The notes under the pieces: generated by a model
Seen by the model: the letters and a program-made list of their open reading frames with translations, nothing else
The model's database searches: none
Told to the model about the DNA's origin: nothing
Translations under genes and position numbers: made by a program
DNA from: Climacium dendroides
Lineage: Eukaryota > Streptophyta > Bryopsida > Hypnales > Climaciaceae
Assembly: GCA_950106755.1 (NCBI GenBank)
Contig: OX467087.1
Coordinates: 6,886,047-6,950,046, forward strand
DNA length: 64,000 nucleotides
Direction: 5' to 3'
Shown: in pieces, positions 36,968-46,209 of the stretch
Layout: the number at the start of each line of letters is the position of its first letter
Position numbering within the stretch: the first letter of the stretch is position 1

Positions 36968-37850
36968 TTATACAAAATACGGCTTAAGCCGATAGCCATT
37001 TATCTTAGTGGGAAACAAATTTCCTTCAAAATCCTTTAATTGCAATGACCCATTAGGATTTACATCTACCACTTCATATGGACCTAACCAATGCATTTGG
37101 AGTTTTCCGGGAAACTTAAAAAATCAACTATCATATAATAAGACCAAATTTCCAACTTTAAATTCTTTGGGACGTAATTTAGAATCATAATATGATTTTC
37201 TCCTATTTTGGGACTTGGGTGGCTAAAGTATTTAAATAGACTTCTCGCCGCTTTTCATCTAAGGCTTCCAATTGGGTTAATCTCACCTTTAAACTATCTT
37301 CATCTCCTAATTTGTTTTCTATGGCAACCCGAAGACTAAGAATTTCAAACTCAATAGGCAATATAGCCTCTTGGCCGTATACCAGTTGGAATGGGAAAAA
37401 TCCCGTAGTTCCCTTGTAGGCGGTTCTATACGCCCACAAGGCACTCCATAATTTTTCATCCCAATTGGTAGAAGCACCACTAATGGTCTTTGTTAAAATC
37501 TTGCACAATATCCCATTCGTTTTTTCAGTTTGCCCATTGGCACGGGGATGGTAAGGTGAGGTTTTTCTATGCTTGATTAAAAACCTATTAGTTAATTCCT
37601 CTATAGTAGAATTTAAAAAATAAATACCTGATCACTAATTAATTCCCTTGGACATCCGAATCGGGAAATTATGTTTTCATATAAAAAACGTGCCACTGTT
37701 TTGGCATTGTCATTACAAGTAGCCATTGCCTCGGCCCATTTGGTGGCATAATCAATAGCCACTAAAATATTTTTTTTCCCCATATTTAGTAGCGGAGGCA
37801 ATGGGACCAACGAAATCAATTCCCCACTTTGCAAATGGGGCCAATGCCAT
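36968..37850 (-). pseudogene. pol: Integrase remnant of old pol
   Basis: In coding order: WGIDFVGPI (first catalytic Asp), LVAIDYATKWAEA, FGCPRELISD (second catalytic Asp), then a frame change and a stop, NGQTEK (catalytic Glu) near 37540, LWAYRTAYK, PFQLVYGQEAILPIE, KSYYDSKLRPKEF, LGPYEV (GPY/F module) and NGYRLKPY, ending TAA 36968-36970. The residues closely track the integrase at 51300-52434 of the young element. Frameshifts occur near 37780 and 37615, with stops near 37205 and 37130. The N-terminal zinc finger, RNase H and RT are not present beyond 37.89 kb. Confidence 0.85.
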
Positions 37851-37930
37851 AAGTGGTATCAATGCCATTAATGTACCCTATGCCATTGCCATAGTTAAAA
37901 CAAAAGTAAAAGTAATTTTCTAATTTTTTA

Positions 37931-38055
37931 TAACCAAAAATAACTAAAAAATGCATAATTTTCACACCACACATCCAAAAACCATGAAACCAAGCCGATG
38001 CACCTGTCTTCATTGAGGGCTTTTCGACAGTACCAAGATTGTGTCCAAAATATAA
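37931..38055. repeat. Dispersed 120-bp repeat, copy 1
   Basis: Shares AACCAAAAATAA, AAATGCATAA, TTTCACACC, CCATGAAACCAAGCC, GAGGGCTTTTCGAC and GTACCAAGATTGTG with the copies at 39007-39252. It directly abuts the truncated pol and may mark the sequence that replaced the 5' half of the old element. The upstream part of another unit recurs at about 38100-38142. Confidence 0.7.
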
Positions 38056-39006
38056 ACTATATGCCTTGTAATGTTGCCACAATCAAAACAAAAATAAAAC
38101 TAATTTTCTAATTTTTTAGAACCAAAAACAACTAAAAAATTATAGATAGGCTAGAATTTGGTTCTAAAATTTTGAAGTTAGAAATTTCTATTTGGTAAAG
38201 TTGAGTGAAAATTTTAGTGGTTTTTAAGTGTTATAGTGTGTTAATTTTTTTTTTTATGCTCAAGTGGGAAAGTAGATTATTGTTGTTAGTTGAATTTTGA
38301 CTTGGTAGTATTTTGAGGTCCCAATTCAATTCGGTAGGTTGATTTCTAATTGGATGGTTAAAGTGCGTTCAAGTGTTAGATTCCAAATTGGGGTGATAGA
38401 TGTCATGGGGTATAAGTTAGTTGCTAAGTGGGATTTGAAGTGGTGCCTTTGGGTGGTATTTAGCCTTGTGCTCCGAATTGGTTGTTACCCACTTTGAGAG
38501 AAAGCTCGGTGAGAGTCCCGGACCAAGTTGGCTGTATATATTTATTTTTGTTTTGTTTTGTATGTGAAGTTGTGAGATTTTGAGGAATTATGAGATGGTG
38601 CTAGTTTTAGAGATGGAATTTATAGTTCTAAGTAGGAGATTTTTAATGAAGGGAGTAATGAAGCTACTTGGATGTGGTGTTAAAGTGTGATTAGTCTCAC
38701 AGTAAAGATGTAAATTGGATAATGGTGATGTATTTGCTATTTGAATTAATATGATGAGAATTACATATTGAATTGGTGTCTAGTGATTGTGTGATAAGGA
38801 AATGAATTCAGTTGAGGATGTGTGTAATGTCATTGTAGTATTATTTTTTGATATAAAACTTCAAGCTAGACTATTGAATGTAAGTTGAGATATTTCAATT
38901 TTAGAAATAAAACCTATTAGCATAGATTTCCTACTTGACTGCCTCCCTTGGAACGAACTTATTATACCAATAGGGTAATTTCCAATTTGGTAATTATCCT
39001 TCTTCA
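38056..39006. other. Unassigned DNA between dispersed repeats
   Basis: AT-rich, no gene. 38300-38540 again holds several near-palindromes of the CCAANTTGG type (for example CCAAATTGG near 38392 and CCAAGTTGG near 38523), hinting at a further fragment of the old family or its LTR. Confidence 0.4.
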
Positions 39007-39252
39007 ACAAAAATGCATAACTTTCTCACCGTGAGTTGAAATGCCATGAAACAAAGCCTATGCACCCCTCCTCATCGAGGGCTTTCTGATGGTACTAAGA
39101 TTGTGACCAAAATATAAGAAAATATAATTTTCTAATTTTTTAGAACCAAAAATAATTAGAAAAATGCACAACTTTCACACCGTACATTGGAACGCCACGA
39201 AACCAAGCCTGTGCACCCCTCTTCACCGAGGGCTTTTTGACGGTACCAAGTA
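39007..39252. repeat. Dispersed 120-bp repeat, tandem copies 2 and 3
   Basis: Two units (about 39007-39117 and 39129-39252) with the same landmarks as copy 1: GAACCAAAAATAA, AATGCA[TC]AACTTTC, CCA[CT]GAAAC, GCCT[AG]TGCACCCCTC, GAGGGCTTT, GGTAC[TC]AAG. Conserved positions are spread across the unit. No frame runs through all three. Confidence 0.75.
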
Positions 39253-42191
39253 CGCGACTCTTTCAAGTGATATTTTTGAATGATGTGAAATATAACTTTT
39301 GTGAGTAATATTTTTTACTGATGTGAAATATGACTTTTGTAAGTCACATTTATAGTTGATGTGATAGTTCACATGAATGTGATTAATAATTTATAACTAA
39401 TTGCAATCATGTTTTTAAAAATGCAAAGTCACCTTTTTGGCATTGTTGTGTTGTAAATTTGTATATAATATAAATTTGCACTAATATACTGTTATAATAA
39501 GATTTTATAATTTGGAAAGAAGAAACGTGTTAATGACACTTTTAATGGTTTTAAGGTAATGCTTGTAACTGACGGAGAATGATATAAAGAATTCAACTTT
39601 GAATTAACTTCATCAATTTGAATTAATTTTTTTAATTCTAGAGAATTTGTAAAGTTTGATTTTTGAATGTCAAACCGAAGGGTTTTTATGGAGTTGCAAG
39701 ATCCCAAGTCTCAACTAGAAATGGAGCTAGAACTTTTCTAATCTCAACTACCGAATCAACTAACCTAATCGATGTTAACGATATTGCGGCAAATCCATCC
39801 ACGAGAAGAAGGTGAGCCTTTCCAGCCGTTGAAACAACCTTGTGTAGAGTAATGTTGGTATGAGAATCTCTAAAGAGATGCCCATGCTTTAGTGATTCTG
39901 CTTCAAGTAGGTTGTATTGAATTAGACATTGAAGATGTAACTTGTGAAGGTAATTTTGAAGGCCTAAATCAAGAGCAATACTATTATATAGTTAGACTGA
40001 TTAAAAGAAGTTCTAGTCATCAATGTTGATTGAAAGGGTCGATGAATCCTTTAACAAAAGCTAAACGTACAGACTATGTAATTGTTACTATACGGCACAT
40101 TTTAAAGTTCTTGCAAATGGAGTAGTATTCTTCTTTGACTTCAATTTTTACCTTTGTTTGACTTTTATTCTAATGTAGTGATCATTTTGTATTTTGTAAC
40201 TCATCTATATATTTAGAATTGAAGGATAAAGGTACAAAAGAGATTTACTTACTAAAATTTAACTTTGGTGGTAATTTAAGCCTTTGGAGGTGAATAAAAA
40301 CTTTTAGAAGGAATTTCCCATAACCAATGAGGGTGTAAAGACCCATGGTGATTGTACATGGATTGCCCCCCCTATCCTAGATTCTATTTAGTAAGTAAGT
40401 TCCATTTTTCCTTTACCTAGTCAAATTTGTATGTTGAAAAGGGGAATAAGAAAGCCGTAACTTCAAGGAATCATAGCTTTTGATTTATGTTGAATTTTGC
40501 AATGAAATTTTGAGGGTTTTTTTTCTAAGTTTTTTTGCTTCCAAAAAAAACATTTTTTCTTGATTTGAGGTTGTAGGTGAAAAATTATAAGCATGTAAGT
40601 GGAGGAGGGTCTGTTGCCACCCAAATGAAAAGAAATAGTGATTCAAGTGACCACCATGATTTGTAAATTTTACCTTTTTTAGATTTGAAAATATTAGAGT
40701 AATTTTCTATAGCTTTTTAAGAGTTCAACTTTCAAAGCATTTGAAGCATTTTAATGAAAGTTATGAGAATTTGAGTGAAGAAAGGTCTGCTACTTTTCTA
40801 TTTGGAGAATTTGAATAAAGTTTGTAGATGGATACACTTGGTGCATCCTATTCCTTTTTTATTTTTTGCTTAAGTATTGTTTGGACAAAAGGATCTGGTG
40901 TGGAATTCTTAGTTTTTGTCTTAGTGGGCTCATAGTGGGCTTTATTCCGTATTGTGTTTGTGGTTAGGTGCTTTCAATTTTTAGTTGTATTATGGTGGTG
41001 AGGGTGGGTTATTGGCCAACAAGACCATTGAGTGTGCACCAAGTGGGCAGTGTTAGTTTTTCCTTGTGGTGAGGCTAGAGTATTGACCAACAGACCATAA
41101 GGTTTGGTGGTGATGCAGATATAGGTGCAAGTTGTTCTTATTTTGTAGATAGTTGCAGGTACCTAAGTTGTCATCAAAATTATTTGGAGGTATTTGTATT
41201 TGAGGCTTTGAATTGGTAATAAATACCAACAAGGCTTATAAACCTAATTGGCATTGAATACTACTAAATGCTTTGGGTCTTAGGTGCAAACATGATTATT
41301 AGTCAAAGACAATCTATATTTTAAAAACAAGATTGGTCTTAAGAGAATTTATTTATTTTCCTCATCTTCCAACCTTGTCATTTTCAGTTGTAGTCAGATA
41401 CCCCGTATATTTCAAAGTAAACTCTTCTCACCCCGATAGCGTGTATAACTACAAGCATTATATAACCAGTTAATTATATCTTTGTCAATATATATAGAAA
41501 AAATATAACTTAAGCAAGTGATTTTTTTGATGATTGAAAGTCATATATGTACGATTTATGATAAGGGTAATTAAAGTCTAAAATAGCTTCAGTTACAAAC
41601 TATAATTATATTTTTATACGTTTTAAATGGATATGACACATTGCAATTATACATCAAGATAATTGAATAGTTGAATAAAAGACTTTATGTGGTTAAAAAC
41701 GAATATATATATGATTTGAGAGATATATAAAAAAAAATCATACAAAAAAAATGATTTTCTTCAATGACATTTATTAATCACCAATATAAAACATATATAT
41801 CTCAATGAATCATTTAGACAAGCCAATAGGGTATAATTTCCTTACAATAATGTGAAGATGATTCTATTGGGTTGTAAGTAGCCTCTAACAACTTTGTTCC
41901 AACTTTCTATGTTTGCATATACAATTAAAGAAATGGGAGGTTAATTTTTAGTGAATGAACAACAATGTTTTGCATCATCTTTAAATGACCGTTTTTTTAT
42001 TGTTAATTCTAGATCCTATAAAAGTATAGAAATAGTTAAATGGAATAAAAAAGAAGGAAAAAGTGGTAAGTGGTAAGAAATAACATACAAAGATGCAACA
42101 AGGAGCTACAACTAAGAACAACAAGAAACAACAAGAAACAAGAGTTAAAATGTAACTATAAGAAAACAAAAAGCAAAAACTAAAAAGCAAG
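39253..42191. other. Unassigned AT-rich DNA left of the young element
   Basis: AT-rich with short frames. A short stretch near 40040 resembles the end of a Copia-type RNase H in one frame but is too weak to call. The last 150 bp is A-rich with AACAAGAAACAA-like repeats and resumes to the right of the young insertion at 59143, as expected for an insertion target. Confidence 0.45.
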
Positions 42192-43315
42192 AAGAATGTA
42201 GTCTAGCTTTTTAGTTTTTATAGAATTTTTTTTCGATTTTCTATGACATTTACTATATTATTTATATATATTTTGAGTATTTAGTGTTAAAGTAATCCAA
42301 AGTACATTAAAGTTCCAAAAAGTAAAAAGATACTTTAGTAAGTAGCTACAAACTAATAGAAAAGGGCAAAAAGGCAAAGAAAAAGTTAAAGTAAAAGAAA
42401 AAGGAGAAAGATAAAGAAAAAGCTGAGGTTAAAGAAAAAGAAAATGCAAATTAGGGATTTGAAGGTGCAAGCAGGAACGTCGCGCCGGTCACGACGAGTT
42501 GCAACCTTTCCGATCACCCCCGGATTTCTAATTTAATCCTTCTTTCACCTTCCATTTTCTCCCCCCCGTGCTGTGACAATCTCTTGCGCTATTGTTCTCG
42601 TCTTTCAAGTGCTGTATCGTAAACTGTGTTATTGTGCTGATTTTTGTGCTGGATATTTTCACGCAATTTGTGCAGTGAATAAAATTACTGAACTTTGAAT
42701 TGTGTGTAAATTGTGTACTTGTGATGTAATTGTACTGGAATGCTGTTGGGACGTTGCAATTGCGCGTAATAAACATGAGGTTTGGTGGAGCGTGGATGAA
42801 TTGAAGGCGCTGGTTTAGTTCGGCCAGTGAGTGATCGAAATTATTCTTCATAGTGTTGTGACTGGAGATTGAGCGCTGTGTGAGTGGTGGAATAGGCTTA
42901 GAGTTCGGATTCACAAGTGATTGTCAATGATCTGATTGTAGGAAATACATGAGCTTGACTTGGGTACTTGGGAGTAAACCGTGAAAATTTTTATTTCGGG
43001 AAGGTTGCTTGAGGATTCAGCATCTTTCGAATTCAATGCTGCAACAGCACACACCATAAGGAGATTGTGAATCTCGTGAAGCGTGAAGAGTAGTGTCAGT
43101 ACTGGAACTTGATAGATTGAAATTCTGCAGACGTTTGTGCAAGCGATAATTCAGTTGTATGGGAGACATCTCAACCCTTGGAAATTGTCATCCAGTGCGT
43201 GAATTGTAGACATATAGTCCCTGTGAACGGCTGATTTTTGAAGCTTCAACCGGTTTGAAATGCATCTGTGAGGATTTCGTGTTCCAAAGTGAAGTTCGCT
43301 GGAAGTGTAAAAATC

Positions 43316-44152
43316 AGGGTATTTGATTGGATGTTTTAAATTATTATTAATAATTATTTGATTAAATTATCATGTCAATTAATAGAACATAGAATATATT
43401 TTCGGTGAGTTTTTAAATCACTGAATTCGGACATCGCATGCATAAGTTGATAATTTCCAAACTTGTTTCATTGTTACAGTCGGAAAGTCTACTTGTCACC
43501 ATTGAAGTTAAAGGATCCAGCTGTAAATTAAGGGTTTTTGGCTTTGCGTTTTGAATTCTTATAATTAGTAATTTGATTAAATTTTGATGATTTATTATAA
43601 ATTATAGAATATATTGTTTCCTGGATTTAAAACAGTTGACTTTGGGAAATTCATTAAAAAGTTATTAGTTTTTTTTAAGTTAATTAAATTTTACAGTCAA
43701 GACTTATTGTCCCAAGAGATAGGGATTCAGCTGAGAAATTAGGGTATCCAAACTTGAGTTCTAAAATTATTGTTACACATTATTTGATTAGAATTCAATT
43801 ATTTAAAATACATTATAGAGTATTTTACTATTTGATCTTGGAATAATTGGAATGGGTGGCTTCATTATCAAGTTATTAATTTCCGAACTTGATCAATTTG
43901 CACAGCCTTAAAAGACTTATTGTCACAATTAAGATTAGGGAATTGGCTGTGAACTGAGGGTATTTGGTAATGCATTTTCAAATTCTTATTATAAATAATT
44001 TAATTAAATTTTGATTATTTATAATAAAACACAGAATATTTTGTTCATTAGCTTTGAAATTATTGTAAGTAGGAATTTTATAAAAAAAATTATTAATTTT
44101 CAAATACCTCTAATTTATACAAAACTAAAGGAACCTATTGACCAAACAATTA
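43316..44152 (+). repeat. Four tandem 210-bp units inside the 5' LTR
   Basis: Diverged units start at 43316, 43531, 43741 and 43957, each opening with AGGGT[AT]T and sharing, in order, TTGATTAAATT, AGAATAT, AAGTTATTAATTTCC, CAAACTTG, ACAGTC and GACTTATTGTC. The last unit ends at about 44152, where AGGGTTTG begins. The same array is at about 57590-58426 in the 3' LTR. Confidence 0.75.
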
Positions 44153-44577
44153 AGGGTTTGAGTTAGAGTTTTTAGTTATGGATTAGGGTATCTTAGGGTT
44201 TGGTAATAGATGTAAGGTTATAGGTTAAAGTTAATTGTGTGTGGTAATAAGGTTGTATTTGGAGACTTAGAAGAAACTTACTAGTTAATGGTACTAGTGT
44301 TTGATTGGGAATATTTATCGAGCACTTTTAGATGCATGAAGTTTTATTACATATGTTGAAATAGTTTTCTTTTGAAATGATATGTAGGTAGAGCATGCTA
44401 ACTTTGCAAGTGATTGGCCCTATTGTCCTTGTGTGTTGCTTGTGACTGCAATTTTTTTGTAAGTATATCCTAAACTTTTAAACTCTAAATCTTTTTGAAA
44501 TATTAAAAAAAAAAGTATATTTGTACTATGTTCAAAGTACTATAGTGGGCTGTACTGAGGTCAAGTCCTGCATTGCA

Positions 44578-44585
44578 TATATAAA
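44578..44585 (+). promoter_or_regulatory. LTR TATA box
   Basis: TATATAAA 279 bp from the LTR end, followed 137 bp later by AATAAA at 44722-44727. The pair is placed as expected for transcription start and polyadenylation of the element. The 3' LTR copies are at 58852 and 58996. Confidence 0.6.
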
Positions 44586-44867
44586 CAAGTCAGTCCACCC
44601 TGACATATCGTCCCAGACATATTGCCATGAGCCCTAGAACACTAGACAGGACAGGGACATGCATGCTTAGTCTTTTTATCTTATAATGGACAGTTGAGTG
44701 TTCGTAGGGGTATTAAGTGGGAATAAAAGTGAATTTTCATTCTAATTTTCAAAACACAAGTACATAGTGACATTTTGAACACGCAACACTGACCTTACAT
44801 AGATCATTCCCTAGCGTTCGAACTCGGTAGTATTTGGAATTGAAGTCCAAAAACCTAACTACATTTT

Positions 44868-44885
44868 TGGCGCCGCTGCCGGGGA
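44868..44885 (+). promoter_or_regulatory. Primer binding site, tRNA-Asp type
   Basis: TGGCGCCGCTGCCGGGGA begins four bases after the 5' LTR. It complements the 3' end of plant tRNA-Asp (TGGCGCCGTTGCCGGGG) with one mismatch at the ninth base. tRNA-Asp priming is usual in Athila-type elements. Confidence 0.85.
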
Positions 44886-45173
44886 ATGATCCTTGGTTAG
44901 TGGTTTTCAAAAGTGTATTTGAGTTTTTGAAAAGTCTTTTTCATTTTTGAGAAAGTTGACATTAAGGAAACAGGTAAACACATGGAATTGTGAAAACGTG
45001 TATAAAAAGGTTCACATTCATGTAATTACCATAAAGTTCTTTAAAAGTCAATTTCTCGAAAGTTAAAAAGATTTTGGAATCTTTTTAGTGAAAACATTAG
45101 TAACTCATGATAGAGAGCAAAATTTATATTATTTGTCATGAACTGACGATCATATCTAAATATATGATTTGTT

Positions 45174-45623
45174 ATGGAACCTTGTACTAGAAAACCTACT
45201 AAAATTATAGAAGATTTGTTGAGAGATATCTTTACGATAGACACACGTTACCATCCACAGAATCAAATACCTGAAAGTCCAGAAACTAGTAGTTTACCAA
45301 ATCGATCTTGTAATTCTAAATATTCTCAAAACGATAAGTCTAGTTTCCACATTAGAAACGATCCAAAAATTAGTTGCCGGTTTTGTGGAAGGAGGGGTCA
45401 TATTGAAAGAAAGTGCTGGAAGAAGCAATCGTTAGAAAGTAGACCAAGACGCTCTTTTGAACCTAGTCCTAGAAACTCAGACATCGAATTTTTGAGACTA
45501 GTTTCAGAAGTTAGTCAATCAGTAGTTAGGAACAATACGATAGAAGATTTGTTTAGAATAAGAGCAATTATAGATACCTTAATTCAAATTTATCCTAGAC
45601 AAAGTCAAACTTATCGCCAATGA
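45174..45623 (+). CDS. ORF0 part A: zinc-knuckle protein upstream of gag
   Basis: 149 residues from ATG 45174, basic and Ser/Arg-rich. Residues about 68-81 form a CCHC knuckle, CRFCGRRGHIERKC. No other domain is recognised. It sits between the PBS and gag, where Ogre-type and some other OTA elements carry an extra ORF. It ends at TGA, and the next ORF begins 12 bp later in the same frame, so the two may be one 317-codon ORF broken by a CGA to TGA change. A nucleic-acid-binding role fits the knuckle but is inference. Confidence 0.6.
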   Translation: MEPCTRKPTKIIEDLLRDIFTIDTRYHPQNQIPESPETSSLPNRSCNSKYSQNDKSSFHIRNDPKISCRFCGRRGHIERKCWKKQSLESRPRRSFEPSPRNSDIEFLRLVSEVSQSVVRNNTIEDLFRIRAIIDTLIQIYPRQSQTYRQ

Positions 45624-45635
45624 GACAACGTCAAA

Positions 45636-46124
45636 ATGTCGTTGCCTTGGGAAAGTTCCGAAGCAATAGAAAATTACTATTTGGGACCATGTCTTTTTAT
45701 GGCATTGTACCGTTTATATAAAAATGCATATTTTGGAAAGGGTTACAAATTTCTAAAAGAAGACGTACATACCTTTGAGTTGAAGAGTAGAATTGAAAAG
45801 TTATCATTAGATATAAAACGTATTATCTTTAGTAAGATTTGGAGAGAAGGAAGACCTTATAGAAATTTCTATGCGAAAGGTGAAGATTTGCTCATTCACC
45901 CATCGTTGAACTATTTATTAGGACAATTTGGGAAATTGAGAGTTTGCCCTTGCGTAGAAATCCCTAGTGGATATGCTAGTTGGCATGGTACTAGATTAGA
46001 CAGAAAATTATATGTTTTCAATTATGGACCAGTAAATCCAAGATTAACACCTTTGATACCTGATTTCGTAAGTAGGGAAGAAAAACATCCCATGAGTATT
46101 TCTTTTGGATTGTTATGCCTTTGA
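45636..46124 (+). CDS. ORF0 part B: unknown protein upstream of gag
   Basis: 162 residues from ATG 45636, in frame with ORF0 part A and separated from it by one TGA and four codons. Aromatic-rich (YYLGPCLFMALYRLYKNAYF) then a mixed globular-looking segment with CPCVEIPSGYASWHGTRLD. No family recognised, no signal peptide. It ends 85 bp before the gag ATG, in another frame. It could be separately initiated or the C-terminal half of a single ORF0. Confidence 0.5.
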   Translation: MSLPWESSEAIENYYLGPCLFMALYRLYKNAYFGKGYKFLKEDVHTFELKSRIEKLSLDIKRIIFSKIWREGRPYRNFYAKGEDLLIHPSLNYLLGQFGKLRVCPCVEIPSGYASWHGTRLDRKLYVFNYGPVNPRLTPLIPDFVSREEKHPMSISFGLLCL

Positions 46125-46209
46125 AATCAACCTCACATTAAAAATTTAAAATATATTTGAATATATCTTTTAGAATACAAATGTTCAAATTCTTTAATGA
46201 ATACATTAA

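Larger units (their letters stand above)
26371..37890 (-). mobile_element. Old, 5'-truncated Athila/Tat-like LTR retrotransposon
   Basis: Read on the minus strand the order is integrase end of pol (37850-36968), an AT-rich spacer, ORF3 (35505 to 28330, split by a hAT element), polypurine tract and 3' LTR (28290-26371). Pol and ORF3 are homologous to those of the complete element at 42197-59137 and lie in the same order with similar spacing (about 1.4 kb pol-to-ORF3). Homology to pol fades at about 37.89 kb; gag, protease, RT and the 5' LTR are absent from the window. Many in-frame stops and at least one frameshift show long decay. Lineage call rests on the pol similarity and shared architecture. 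Confidence 0.8.
42197..44863 (+). repeat. 5' LTR of the young element
   Basis: 2667 bp from TGTAGTCTAGC to CTAACTACA, with 6-bp terminal inverted repeats. It holds an A/G-rich tract (42361-42450), a GC-rich block with CGTCGCGCCGGTCACGACG at about 42478, four 210-bp tandem units, and a TATA box and AATAAA near its 3' side. U3 is therefore about 2.4 kb. Confidence 0.95.

Noticed and set aside
39980..40130. Copia RNase H remnant
   Set aside because: One frame reads NPLTKAK with stops on both sides; too short and unsupported by neighbouring motifs.
42528..42914. 128-codon antisense ORF inside the LTR, repeated at 56802-57188
   Set aside because: Present twice only because the LTR is duplicated; no domain and opposite to element transcription.
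44140..44215. Telomere-like TTAGGGTTTG repeats in the LTR
   Set aside because: TTAGGGT occurs singly and irregularly, as part of the 210-bp LTR units, not as a telomeric array.
44805..44830. tRNA B-box in the LTR (GTTCGAACTC)
   Set aside because: No matching A box, cloverleaf or terminator at the right distance.
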